A model generated the notes under the pieces. The model worked only from the letters and a program-made list of their open reading frames with translations. It was not told the DNA's origin and made no database searches. From Aphelenchoides besseyi (lineage: Eukaryota; Nematoda; Chromadorea; Rhabditida; Aphelenchoididae), in contig JAMPIQ010000002.1 of assembly GCA_024699855.1 (NCBI GenBank), positions 4,216,001-4,280,000 of the forward strand: a DNA stretch of 64,000 nucleotides. The letters are read 5' to 3'. The translations under genes and the position numbers were made by a program. Of this stretch, positions 1-14,669 are shown piece after piece; the stretch's first letter is position 1; each line of letters begins with the position of its first letter.

Positions 1-44
1 TGTAAGTGGAAAAACAAGGGCAATGACGGGCGGACACTCGGGCG

Positions 45-52
45 TATAAAAG
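45..52 (+). promoter_or_regulatory. TATA box of metallothionein gene
   Basis: TATAAAAG lies 59 bases upstream of the metallothionein ATG, a normal distance for a TATA-driven gene with a short leader. Strongly induced stress genes such as metallothioneins often have such a promoter. I did not see a convincing metal-response core in the few bases available upstream. Confidence 0.55.
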
Positions 53-110
53 AAACAACGACTGCTCTCTTTGCAGTTCGCATTCAAATTCGATCGTTCT
101 ACTTACAATC

Positions 111-427
111 ATGTCTGACGGTATGTTTCGATTTCGTTTTTAGTCGTTTTAACTCATTGGTTTTCAGATAAACAAAAGTGTTGCAGCGGTTCGCACGAGG
201 GAAAAGAGTGCAAACAAGTGGGTTGTTATGACATAGAAAACAAGAAACAATGTTTTTAGACCGAGAGTGGTAAATGTGCTTGTGGAGACCAATGTCCTTG
301 TGATGCCAAATCTTGCACATGCAAAGACTGCAAATGCCCGGGTCATAAACAAGGAAAAGACGATGCTCAAAAACGCCCGGAGACTACTGGAGAAACGCCC
401 GTAGGAGCTGCAACTGTGGACAAGTGA
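111..427 (+). CDS. Metallothionein-like protein, 3 exons, 75 aa
   Basis: Exons 111-120, 168-217 and 260-427 join in frame to 75 residues. Twelve cysteines fall in residues 8-42 as CC, CxC and CxxC clusters (for example CACGDQCPC and CTCKDCKC), followed by a cysteine-free Thr/Lys-rich tail. This is the composition of a metal-thiolate protein that binds Zn, Cd or Cu in the cytosol. The second intron is only 42 nt and ends TTTTTAG. If it were retained, a stop would follow after 33 residues, so splicing is required. A TATA box lies upstream and AATAAA at 494-499. It differs from the two known Caenorhabditis metallothioneins in having a long non-cysteine tail. The family assignment rests on composition, not on a specific ortholog. 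Confidence 0.8.
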
Positions 428-493
428 ATTGGTATTTGTAATCTCTCAGTTTCCAACTTTCCGTAAACTGCAATTGCCCTCGTATTGAGCGCT

Positions 494-499
494 AATAAA
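494..499 (+). terminator. Polyadenylation signal AATAAA of metallothionein
   Basis: AATAAA lies 67 bases after the metallothionein stop codon, on the same strand. Confidence 0.6.
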
Positions 500-1464
500 C
501 TTGTTGATTCGAATATGTGTAGCCGTTCAATAGAATTAAAAAGTGGCGACCGACCAAGTCGTTTGATTCTACGAGATGGTATGCCAAAGAAATGGATAGA
601 AACTGTCTTTTCGCTTGCGTCTCGAACGATTTGATATTTGAACTATTGATGATAATAGGCGAAAGAGTTGTGATTTCTTAGCAACAATAAACGGTAATAA
701 CAATTATATTTTGAAAAAAGCTCACAAACACTTTCAACTTGATCATCAACTAGAGATTAAGTTCTTGTTAACTACTAGAAATCATTGAGACATTGGAAAG
801 TATCTGCGATAACCGAAAATATCACATAAAACCACGAATTGACTTGTCAAGGCACACAATCAATTGAGTGGATACATAACAAGAACAAGTAACTAAAAGA
901 ATTGAGTGCGTTCCTTGTCAGAAACTTTCTTCTAATTATGAGTCATTAGCTCCCGATTACGTCTTCTCAAAGTTGCTAATCGCGGTTGGTCGGAAATCAG
1001 TTCACAAAATCAACTTTGTCAGTTTACTCAACAGATTCATTGATTGTCGACCGTAACATTCCTCCGATTTTCAGCTTAAGTTCACTTTGTGACATTGCTC
1101 GGAATTACAACGAAGTTAAACAGTATTTCGATTGAAAACATTACTCATAAGTTAAAGTCGGAAGTGAAGGAATTTAAGACCAATCAAAATTCTAGTTTCT
1201 AAATCAGATTGTTTTTTGGTGTCGAGAATTGTTCACCGTGTAGAGTCCCAACGCAAAGCAATGTACTCGTCTTCTTTTCGACTACTAGTCTGTGGTTGTA
1301 ATTTATTCTCACATCTCAAATTCTGCAGATCGAAAGGTCGGCAGTTGTTTTCCTGACGGTTTGACGCAACCAATTGGTTTGCTGAAATCCTTCCCAGTTA
1401 ATTTAAACTGTCGGTCTACGACTGCCAGTCGTCTTTTTGTTGAGGTTGTTTCATAAAAATAAGA
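500..1464. other. AT-rich stretch with no gene seen
   Basis: About 960 bases with only short stop-rich frames on both strands. I see no splice-compatible coding pieces, no repeats longer than a few bases and no RNA gene fold I could defend. Confidence 0.4.
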
Positions 1465-1701
1465 ATGCGCTACAGTTACCTTTTTTCTGTTTGTACGACT
1501 GCTACTGTGTTATTAACCACGTTAGTTTTAAGCATTGAATCTGCTAATGTCTTTGTCTTTCGGGAAACCGTTTCGATCAAGAAGAATGCTGCTGACAATC
1601 CGCGCCAAAAGCCGTCAGTTGACGGATCGTTTGCTGTTGCACAACAGAGCAACAAGCAACTTGCTCGATTTCTATGGTTTCGGCCAACGACATTTGTGTG
1701 A
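1465..1701 (+). CDS. Possible small secreted peptide precursor, 78 aa
   Basis: The frame starts with a good signal-peptide-like segment (residues 4-26, hydrophobic with Thr/Leu/Val, then SIESA). A short basic tail with no obvious domain follows. There are no internal stops, but there are also few cysteines and no clear dibasic peptide repeats. A 33-nt GT...AG segment inside (GTCTTT...ATCAAG) could be an intron without changing frame. It sits just before a decayed mariner, so it may also be chance coding. No family is recognised. Confidence 0.3.
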   Translation: MRYSYLFSVCTTATVLLTTLVLSIESANVFVFRETVSIKKNAADNPRQKPSVDGSFAVAQQSNKQLARFLWFRPTTFV

Positions 1702-1837
1702 GTTGCAGCAAGTTTGCGCAACAAGTGCACAAGGACTCATTGGAAAAATCATTTGATATTTTCTCTTTAAAGACTGCACGTACAGATAAAGCGTTGTGGA
1801 AGAAATTTTGCGTTTGATCCGAGAAAGAATCTATGTA

Positions 1838-3170
1838 CAGGGTGTCCCAGCGAAAAGTCCGGATTTGAAACGTCTAGCACTTCATGGGGAGTTGATGGAT
1901 TTTCCTGCGTTTTGATTGATTGGAAATTTATGGGAATTTTGTGTGATATCATTTCCATAGCTTCAATTTGGTGTTAAGATAATAATAATTGGATTTTCCC
2001 CGAATGATCGCTTTTCGCACTCTTTTTTCCAGTGGTTCAATGAGCTGGTCGCCACAAGAAAAGGCGTGTTGTGTTTTGAAGTTCGCCCAAACGCAAAGTC
2101 CAGTTGCCGTTCAACGTTCATTTTGCCGCCATTTAAACCTCAGTTGGCGTGCTGCAGTCCCCAGTACCAAAAATTTTGCCGTATGGACTGAAAATCTGTT
2201 GAATCGCGGATCTTTGAATCGAAGAAAAGAGAAACTTCTCGTTTTGTCCTCAACTTCTTCTCTTGATTGTTTTCCAGTTTTGAACAAAATGAAGAAATGG
2301 TTGATGCAGTCTTGGAAGCAATTCAAAACAACCCCAACCTTTCAGCTCGCAAAATTGCTGAAATTGAGGGAATGCCGTCGAAGTCAACCGTTCACAGAAT
2401 TCTGAAGATTGTCGCACGCTCTTTTCTTAACTTTTGATTGAAGCCGAGAAATTCTTTCCCTACAAAATGCGGTTCTTTCAAGAAATCCCTAATGACATAC
2501 CGCAAATCAGAATTGAACATGCAATAGCAATTCTCGGCACATCGATTCACAACCAGAATTTTTATCAACATTGATATTTAGCGATGAAGCGCACTTTCAA
2601 GTGCATGAATTGACAGACAAAACTCCGGAATTAGTAAGATTTATCGGATCAAATATTGATAACAAAAAGCGGAAGTTAGGTATCAAGAAGTTATGCTTCA
2701 CTCACCACGTTTAACGGTCTGGGCGGAATTGTCGGCCCTTTTTTCACACGACAAAACATCACCGGTACTTCTTATCTAGCGCTGTTACCGACCAATTTAT
2801 TCCTGTGATCCAACAACGAATCAACTCGTCTTTATACAAGATGGAGCTCCACCGGAATGGGCAATTGCACTTTGTCACTGGACAAAAACCTACTCTATCG
2901 GAATTGCTAGCGCCATATACGAGTGGCTGAGTCGAAAGAAATCATTTCTTCCGACGATTTTTCGACGGAATCGCTAGTCTGGCTGAACCAGCTTCGTTCT
3001 AATGTTTCCATATTTCGGAATTAACCGTATGACTTATGGAGCTACTTAAAAGTAAAGTCTATTGTTCAAGGACACCGCCGACGTACATAAGCCTGCAACG
3101 CGGAAGTCATCCGTTTTATCCGCAAAGATTGCCAATAAAAATTAAACATCTATTGTTCAAACTGAAATAA
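1838..3170 (+). mobile_element. Decayed mariner-like transposon
   Basis: Begins with TA-CAGGGTGTCCC, the same outer sequence type as the better-preserved mariner at 39.4 kb. A transposase start (MSWSPQEKACCVLKFAQTQS) is readable near 2039. Further on, pieces in different frames correspond to SPRLTVW (near 2702) and QDGAPP (near 2838), which match conserved blocks of the 39.4-kb element. Frames change several times and stops occur, so the transposase is dead. I could not find the right terminal repeat, so the right end is only where recognisable homology fades. Confidence 0.6.
2040..2900 (+). pseudogene. Broken mariner transposase
   Basis: The N-terminal helix-turn-helix part is readable from ATG at about 2040 in one frame to about 2405. 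The central catalytic part survives only as short matches in other frames. The first block aligns by eye with the start of the 39.4-kb transposase (MSWSAEQKAFCVIEYAKTRS), showing a shared lineage. It cannot encode an active enzyme. Confidence 0.55.
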
Positions 3171-3525
3171 TTTGAATGAACGACAACAAATCGAAAATGT
3201 GTTCACAAATTTGCTCGCCCAAGAAATTGTCAGTTGATTACTCAAATTTGAACGGATAGCGAACGTTCAAACTTCTTTCTTGCTGGTCAATTCCTAAAGA
3301 AGTAAGCGAACAAAACTTTCATTTCGGAAAATGAATTAGTAGGTAACAAAATGTTGTGAATTTGTTCATTGTTTTGACTCAAAATTTGAACGAAGTAAAC
3401 TAGTGATTCACGTGGACGAATGTACATTTTAGTTATATGCAAATTTTGATGAAACTTGAAAAATAAACTTGAGGTCATTTTGAAGAGTCGAATCGTTGAA
3501 TTGGTGGGGTTGAAGAAATGAAATA

Positions 3526-4176
3526 CAGAGTGGGCCAAAATGAACTCCCAATTCCATTTTCCCGAAAAAAATTTTGAATGAAAAAGTGAAAAAACCGGTC
3601 TGTTTTGTTGTTTTCGTCATGGGCTACAGTGACCAGGAAAAGGCGAAGTTTCTTGTTCTGTTCGTTGAGGAGGCGCACTGTTACGTCAAGTTTGGCAATC
3701 GAATTCGTCGTGATGCCGGAGATGAAGATGCTCGTATCCCCGACCGCAAAAGCATCCGAAAATGGTTGGACGACTTCCTCATCAGTGGTTCTGGGCACGG
3801 CGAGCGCGGTATGCACAGCACCCGTGGCTTGGCCACCTCGATCCCCTGATCTCACACCATGTGATTTCTGGCTTTGGGGTTACATGAAAGACCGGATATT
3901 CAACAGAGATCAGCGTCCCAGATCGCTCAACGAGTTGAAGACGGCAATCGTGGAAGTCGCCGACCAATTAAGACAAGATCGACCAATGCACGAACGAGTC
4001 GTGGCCAACTATCAACGGCGTCTTCAAATCTGCCTGGAACGACAAGGGGGACAAGTGGAAGTCCGGTGAACTCATTACGGTTAATAAATTCTGATCTCAA
4101 AATGAAAACAGACCGATTTTTCATTCAAAAATTTTTTCGCGAAAAAGAAATTGGGAGTTCATTTTGGCCCACCCTG
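3526..4176 (+). mobile_element. 651-bp mariner deletion derivative with intact inverted repeats
   Basis: The left end reads CAGAGTGGGCCAAAATGAAC and the right end is its near-perfect reverse complement (GTTCATTTTGGCCCACCCTG). Both ends are flanked by TA, the usual mariner/Tc1 target duplication. Inverted similarity continues for roughly 60 bases (CCAATT...AATTTTTTTC against GAAAAAATTTTT...AATTGG). Inside, the transposase N-terminus runs straight into its C-terminus, so the catalytic middle has been deleted. Such an element is non-autonomous and would need a transposase supplied from elsewhere. Confidence 0.8.
3619..4068 (+). pseudogene. Internally deleted mariner transposase
   Basis: From ATG at about 3619 (MGYSDQEKAKFLVLFVEEAH) a DNA-binding N-terminal segment is readable to about 3790. 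A different frame then gives WPPRSPDLTPCDFWLWGYMK and continues to a C-terminus near 4068. The SPDLTPCDFWLWGY block is the region around the third catalytic acid in mariner-family DDE enzymes. The first two acids are gone. The N- and C-terminal parts are in different frames. Confidence 0.7.
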
Positions 4177-4869
4177 TAGTTTGAGCTCATTTGGTGTTTT
4201 TGGTCTTCAAAAATCGGTTGTGAGCAATTTCTTAACTTCCTCAATTATTGTCAAAGGGATGGGCAAAACTATTCGTACGTTGCGATTTGAATTCAAACCT
4301 AAATTTACGTTTTATCGCGAAAATAATTGTCTTATCCTTCTGAGTAGGGAGAACTAGGCAGAATAAAAAGCTTTATTATAAAACGAAGGGCAACAATTTA
4401 TAGTGGCGGGCGGAGGCGGGTTTTCGCCGCGTTAGACATAATGATCTGTTTTAGAATTATCGGAATTGTCGTCTGATGATATTTTGTTGGATTTGTGTGA
4501 TCGTGAAAAAGACGGTGAAGTCCAACTGTTTGTGTTGTCATTAACGGCCAATCTTAAACCAACTGAACAAACGAAACCCTACTTAGTCCTCTATTAGCGT
4601 CGACCTTTTTTGGAAACTCATATAGCCTGGCGGTCCAAGGAATACGATTTTGTCTAAAATAGAATTGCAACAAACAGAATGTTTCGCGGAGGTCGTCGCA
4701 TAGACTGAACGAGCGAAGGTCTTCGGAAATTGGATTTTACAAATTTACGACGTAAGTTCTGTTATCGTGTTGCTAAATATTGTGTTTAGATAGTGACTAA
4801 TGAAATGGGAAGAAATAATATGATTTGGAAAAACAAAATTTGTTGTTGAAGGGTTGACTCCGATGAGTA
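4177..4869. other. Spacer with a short coding-like piece
   Basis: Mostly non-coding. After a TTTTAG acceptor near 4450 there is a 46-codon open piece ending about 4597, acidic and leucine-rich, without a start or partner exon that I can find. It may be a remnant of the broken gene just downstream. Confidence 0.3.
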
Positions 4870-5365
4870 CTTCAATGAACATCAATTCGTTTTCCGATTA
4901 AGAAGAAATCTCTTATGACAATCCTTGTTTTTTCGGAATCTTATAACACCATCAACTGAAGTCGGAAACGTTGGTGACAAATTTTACGAAGCTACGTACA
5001 AACAACCGACGTTGGATCAAATCGGTATAACCAACGAAAAATTTGGTAAGTCGGCAGATGCAATTGGTTTTGAAATTAATGGTTTTAGAGACGTTGTCAT
5101 ATGTTCCAAAACCACTCAAATGTTATAGTTTACACTTCATGGGTTCCGTAATTTTTGGTGAAACGCGAATTCCAGTTCGTTCGGGCAATATGCATGTCGG
5201 AAGCCAAGATCAGCAAGTACGAATAAAAAAGAATGTACTAGGGTCCAAACATTCACGTCGACAATTGGACTTGATGGCGGAAAATCTCCAGTTCAACGAT
5301 CCACAAATGAAAGCATTTAAACCTCCGGGTCTTTTGCTGTGGTCATACTTTTTCACGTGTTGCTG
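4861..5365 (+). pseudogene. Broken gene of unknown family
   Basis: One frame reads DSDEYFNEHQFVFRLRRNLL, meets a TGA near 4916, and continues as FFRNLITPSTEVGNVGDKFY to a clean 43-nt intron at about 5046-5089 (GTAAGT...TTTTAG). It resumes in phase as ETLSYVPKPLKCY... for about 80 residues to 5365. The protein-like composition and the intron that restores frame suggest a former real gene. No start codon or upstream exon is evident, and the in-frame TGA breaks it. The Tc1-like element begins just after. I do not recognise the family. Confidence 0.4.
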
Positions 5366-5399
5366 ATTGTCTAATGGCGGAAGGGAACTACAGCAAAAG

Positions 5400-6641
5400 A
5401 GCCCTAATACGTTTAAGACTATTTACAATGATTCCGGAGGAAAAGCAAATTGAAATTTTGCGAATGTTCAACGAAAACTCGTCGATAAGCGTATCATGGG
5501 TAAGATGGAAGTAACACGGTTTACTGTGCAAACGATTGTCCGAAATACACTACCGAAGCCAATGAGACGTCTAAGAGTAAATTCGGATTGGACGATTCGT
5601 CAAATAAAAGAAGAAATTCGAACTTCTGTTCAACGTGGCTAGAGAATGACATCTACGACGATCAAAAACAAACTCAATTTGATTGTTTCTTGTCGAGCTA
5701 TTCGCCGGACGGTAAATGCTAAAGATGCGTCGTACAAACTTGCCAAGAAAGTACTCCTGCTCAAGAAGTCTCACTTGGTTGCACGTCAAAAGTTTGCCAT
5801 CCGGTATCTGGAACTAAAAACCGACTTTTTATCTTGGATATTCACTGATGAAAAACGCTTCTTGTTGGATAATCCAGATTCTATGGGATCATGGGGAGTT
5901 TGCGACAGTCGTTTGAGGAGAATTAAGCGTCAACAAGGAATGATGGCCTTTGGGGCAATTTGCTCGAATGGACAGATGTTGATTAAGGTCTGTGTATCCA
6001 TGTTCAAAATTGGTTTTACTGATTATCTCTTTGTTTGTAGATTATTGATGGTCGATACAATTCCACGCACTACCCCAAACGCCTACAAGAGACATACATA
6101 CCATGGTGCAAGCAGCAAATGGGAAGAAACTCGTGGACTTGGCAACAGGACAACTGCAGTGTTCACAAGGCAAAGATCGTCACGGATTATCTCAGGCGCC
6201 AAAACATTACTACAATCGAATGGCCGGCTTACTCACCCGATATCTCCATAATCGAGAACATTTGGCACGTTCTTTCGAAGATGGTCTACGCCGAAGGTCA
6301 ATTCACCGGAACAACCAATTTGATGGCAAAGATTGTGGACTGTGCGCATAGTATCAAACTCAATACGATCAAAAAGCTTTACTCAACAATCCACAACCGT
6401 CTGATCAAGATCAAACAGTTGAATGATGCTCAAATTCGCGCGTGAATCTAACTGATCAATAGTTTTGTCCCGGTTGTTTTAGATTTCTAATAAAAAACAT
6501 GGTTCTAGTTGTCGGGTTAAAATGAAATTTGAAAGTTATAAGTCTGATAACCCACGGGATATTTGGTACAAATTTCAGAAAATTCCATTCAGTAATAACC
6601 GAGAAAACACGGTGGTCAATAGTTTTGTTGAGCAGTGTACA
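5400..6641 (+). mobile_element. Tc1-like DNA transposon
   Basis: Contains a Tc1-family transposase with its catalytic DDE signature. The right end reads GTGGTCAATAGTTTTGTTGAG followed by CAGTGTA, a plausible Tc1 terminal repeat, and a related inner copy (TGATCAATAGTTTTGT) lies about 160 bases before it. I could not find the matching left terminal repeat before 5400, so the left boundary is approximate and the element may be truncated there. Confidence 0.6.
5429..6445 (+). pseudogene. Tc1-like transposase, spliced, with disrupted N-terminus
   Basis: The catalytic half is well kept: IFTDEKRFLLDNPDSMGSWG (first Asp) near 5838, WQQDNCSVHKAK (second Asp) near 6140 and SPDISIIENIWHVLSKMV (Glu) near 6238. 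The second Asp and Glu are 34 residues apart, the DD34E arrangement. An intron at about 5989-6039 (GTCTGT...TTTGTAG) is needed to keep frame, which is unusual for this family. The first 70 residues are split over two or three frames, with a stop after MIPEEKQIEILRMF..., so I score it as defective at the DNA-binding end. C-terminus at 6445. Confidence 0.7.
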
Positions 6642-6760
6642 ATGTTTTCAAACGTGCGAATAAGACATCCTCTAAATCTGAAAGTAAAATAAGTGCAGAA
6701 TTTTTTCTTGTCTCATTTCATTTTTCTGATCACTTCAAGACGGTTGTCTCCAATTTGGAA

Positions 6761-8943
6761 ATGAAGTACTTTGTACTTCTATGTGTGTTCGTCTTTGTAA
6801 TAACTGACGCTTCATTAGATGAAGAGGTCAGCTCTGACAAATGATTAGTCGAAATTGCGTAATTTCAGTTGGAACAGATGTTTAAGCACATAGCTGAGAT
6901 GCCATCGAATGTTCCAATTGGTTTTGGAAAACCGAATTACTGCTACGATTATTGGAATCGAAGAGTTTGATGTTCTTAAATGGTTCTTCTAATTTTTTGT
7001 TTAGACGGCATTACGAGGCAAAAAATGTATCTTCGCACATGTCTTTGATAGCGGCATATCCCATCATTCATACGATCAAGGCTACGACGATTTCATCAAT
7101 CAGTATCTCAACGGGACATTGAAAGTGTTGACTTTGAAAGCAGTAAAAGGATGTGAGGAAACCAATGACGTGAGTTGAAATTATGGGACAGTTATTTTGT
7201 TGTGTTTTAGACAAGACACGCAGTTACGATAAAGAGAAAAAAGGAGGTGATTGTTCGTATTTGTCAATCAAATAGATTTCTAGGCACTTGTTTTTGTTGA
7301 ATGCTGTTTGCCACCTTCTTGTTACGAGCCCATCAAATCGAAGCACGAGATCATGAGTCTTCCGACCTGCCTACGAGGAGCATCCAAAGACGACGAAGAA
7401 TTCCTGGTTTACGGTGATACATCGACAATGAAATTCCAACGACCTCTGGTAAAAAATTTCATTATTCTCCGATCACGGAGTTCAGGCGTGTTATGTTCGT
7501 GTCTCGCTAAAAGATAGTGCGTTGAAGTTCAACTTCTCCACTTGTGATCTCAGTATCCCCGACACATGCGAATTGAAATTGGACTTCGACGATCATCTGG
7601 ATCGTTATGTTTGTTGTTCTGTTAAAGTCAGAACGAACAAAGCGGATCAGAATGAACCGGTTCATTTGTTGTCTCTTGTTTATCAGAATTTGGGGGACGG
7701 TATGAGTAGCATGTTGTACGGAATAAATCTCAACTTTCAGGAATTTTAAATAATGAATTTTTGAATAATTGCGAAGGTTTCGGACAAACAGATGCCGATC
7801 TTTGTCTCATCGTTTACAACTTCAAAACTGGAAAGTACTTAACCAAAGGTTTGTGCTTTTCATTTAATTTATCACAAGAAATTTCAGCTCCACCAGCAAA
7901 TTTATTTCGTATTCGCTTTGATTCACCGTTCAACGCGAATTGTTCAATGGTGTACGAAGATCGAAGTACCCTCTTACCGGCTCTTGTTTGCTCTTGTTCA
8001 AAAAAGCAGTGTGATGCTCCGTTCTACACCCCAGATTTGGAACTATCACTTCGCGACTTCAATTTGGTTGATCTCTTTTTTCCGATTTAACTCGTAAGCC
8101 GATTCCAGAAAGTTGAATGCGAAGAAACCGCTCACAACACCACTGATAGAGAAGAGAATTTGATCATGGGATGTGCAATCAAGATTTATTTGCATCGAGC
8201 ACAAACGATCATCGAACAGTGGGCAGCAACTGCGACAGAGATACGTCAAATCACTCAAACTTACGACGGTCAACAATGTAACATTGTGCACAATGATCTG
8301 TAGGGAAACACATGTTTCCAAATCTCAAGTTAGTTTCAGAAGAACGACAGTCATTTGTGTTTGTCGACCGAACTTCGAAAACAACGATATTCAGCCATGT
8401 AACACGAAAGAAAACTTTGCCAAACAAATCACCATCGTTCGTGATAGTTTGGTTCTCGATCTAAAACGAATCACCGATGCCATGGATGTTTGTTTTGGTT
8501 GCAGATTTTTTTACCAGTTACTTTTAGCCGATCTATACGGACATGGAGAAATGTCGACCCAAACGGCCATTGAATATCACGACTGAGCTGAAGATGCGTT
8601 TGATCAGCTTCAGCAGTCGGGTTTTCTGTTACTACGAATTCGATTTATTGTCCAGCAACTTCACTAATGGATACAAAGGTAACCAACGGTTTTAATCACC
8701 TAATGAACCTTTTCAGATTACTTCGTTAAAACGATTGCCAATGAACACGTTATTGGTCTACCCACTTTGTTGTGTCGAACGCTCGATGAGAACGGAAAAG
8801 AAACAGCGATTTCCGGTTGCAATTGCGGAGTTATGGTCGCCAATCGAGATCATCCGATTATGTCTTGTTGTTGTGTTGCTAATGCGTTTATGACCGCTAT
8901 TACGAAGGCCAACGATACTTTTGCTTTGCATATTCGTGAGTAA
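6761..8943 (+). CDS. Secreted protein with five cysteine modules, 12 exons, 581 aa
   Basis: Exons 6761-6826, 6869-6964, 7005-7169, 7211-7246, 7284-7448, 7486-7699, 7741-7848, 7888-8066, 8109-8299, 8340-8487, 8528-8678 and 8717-8943 join in frame to 581 residues. A signal peptide (MKYFVLLCVFVFVITDA) is followed by no membrane span. Five consecutive segments of roughly 90-120 residues repeat one cysteine plan: Cys, then about 10-25 residues, Cys followed by a hydrophobic beta-like run (CIFAHVF, CYVRVSL, CLIVYNF, CAIKIYL, CYYEFDLL), later a Cys, and finally a CC or CxC pair (VECC, YVCC, VCSC, ICVC, GCNC). This implies a disulfide-rich extracellular protein. The plan recalls nematode ET-type or three-finger modules, but I cannot assign it. 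Exon ends do not coincide neatly with modules. Function unknown. Confidence 0.8.
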
Positions 8944-10412
8944 TCGTATTTGTTTTTGTTGAAATTGTGTTTGAATTATTGAGTGTTATAAAGACAAACA
9001 AAAGACGACTACTGATGAGTTTGATCAGCGATTAACAGACCATTTAATCCCGAAACATATCCCTTCAATTTCCGACGACTTCAAATTTGGCGTTCATTTG
9101 TAGTAAGAGTTAATCTTCGCCATTGCGTGACATTTGAAGTCGACGTTCTGCGTCGATTCGTTTTTCAGTCTCCGTCTTCACGACTGGAGTGCCGCAGACC
9201 AATTGCTTTTTATGTTCGTCGGGTATTTCTGTCCGTTTATTGCAAGGGGCAATAAAACGTCATTTGCAGGCGAAATTTTAAAGCGCGACACTCGACTTTT
9301 TCTCCACGAATCGCAGTCAAAAGTTTCGGGAAAGAAACACGAATCACAAAAACAATGGAAAGAAAGTGCCGCGGCTTTTTTGGTCGAAAGAAGATGTTTG
9401 ATTCCATGCGCCGCTCTCTTATCGAAAAATTTGTTGGGTTTCTTTTTGCGAAGAAAATTGAGACTTTTGAGCTTATCTCAGTGAATCTGACGCCGAAAGA
9501 AGAGCAGAGGAGGAGGGTGGTGGTCGTCAATTTGTGAGCGATGATACGAGAGAGAAGTTTCTTGGTCACCGCAATTTTCAAGGATCAGCAGTCGAACGGC
9601 GGTTGGTTTCTTTTGTCAATTCGAACTTCCGTCACGAAGAAAATTGGTGGGAATCAAAAATGGCGGCAGCGTAGTACGAGGACGCTGCAGACGCGCTTTC
9701 GCGTCTTCGCCGAGTCAAAAGACGAAATTATGTTTCAGAATCCACGCTTTTTCGGAAAAAAGATTCTCCTAACAACTCGGCGACGATCAAACCGTTTGGT
9801 CGCCGCCGTCGAGAATTGTCGCAACAACGCGGTTATTTTGATCTGATTGTTTTGGACGCGACTGGAAACTTTTTTGCGCGTCTCTCGAATTTGCGCACTT
9901 CAGAAAATTTGCCCCAAAACTTTTTTCGTTTCGATGTTCGCGCTCAACCGCCGGTTTGGAATTCAATTTTCTCCGTTGCCTCTGACTACTGGTCTCAAAC
10001 GCACGAGTGTGAAAAGGAATTGGTCGCCTTTTGCAACGTGGATCATCGGCGCTCCTAATTTGTTTGTTCATCTTTTGATTTGCGGAAACCGCTAATTGAG
10101 TTTCCAGTTTCTTTGCGTGTAAGCTCTTCGTGAGTGGGAAACCACGGGCTTTGTAACCATAAACTCGCGGCGTACAAGAAATCGACCCGCATTGTTCTCG
10201 TACACGTGGAAGCGATTGACGAGTCGCCGTCGTGTTATGATTCCCAATCGGCTGTTTGTTCGTCGGAGCCGAAAACGCGAAATTTTTTTTTGGGAATTGA
10301 CGTGAAGCTGGAGAGTTTTCTGAATCGTATGTTTTAGGGTAAATGACCTTCGTGACTTCGTTGTAATCAATTGACTTAAAAGCATTCCAACAACTCGGTT
10401 TCATGCTGAGAA
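8944..10412. other. Upstream region of the mannosidase gene with one repeat copy
   Basis: Several frames on both strands stay open for about 100 codons, because the region is richer in GC and CG words than its neighbours. None shows splice-compatible homology. It holds copy A of a repeat (9608-9749) that recurs in the third mannosidase intron. It probably includes promoter and 5' leader sequence of the mannosidase gene. Confidence 0.4.
9608..9749 (+). repeat. Direct repeat copy A (about 140 bp)
   Basis: The stretch from TCGAACTTCCGTCACGAAGA to TTTCAGAATCCACGC is nearly identical to 10979-11119. Only a few substitutions are visible, for example AAATTGGTGG against AAATTAGTGG. The further segment 9823-9844 (CAACGCGGTTATTTTGATCTG) also has a counterpart right after copy B, but with 73 bases between missing. 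Confidence 0.8.
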
Positions 10413-14256
<3,844 letters not shown>

Positions 14257-14669
14257 CTGCGAACTCAAACTGAATCGGTTATATCGCCTTAAGAAGGGTC
14301 GTAAATGTACGGGTCGACTACGTTGTTGTTTTTTCTTTTTATCGACTTTTGTAATTAGTTTGCCGCTAGCCTCTGGTTGTTTTGTCATTTATGGGTATTA
14401 ATCTCGTTCGTGTTTTTGCTTGCTATCATTTTGTTGTTGATTGGGTTTAAATGAACGTGTCAAACCTCTGTGGATAAACGTAAAAAGAAACCAAACTAAA
14501 TCGAAAGCTCGTGGTTAATCCACAACAGTGAAATAATCTTCTGACGTCAATAGGTGGACGTTACGTACGAGAAGTGAAAGATTATTCTTTTCGTTATATT
14601 TGGAAATATCGGCAGTTATGTTCGGAATCACAATCTTCGTTCATTGAAGAAACTCGCTCGTCAGCAGGA

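Noticed and set aside
9237..10404. Long open frames on both strands upstream of the mannosidase gene (up to 205 codons)
   Set aside because: They are mirror frames in a CG-richer stretch, without splice sites or motifs, and they cross a duplicated repeat.
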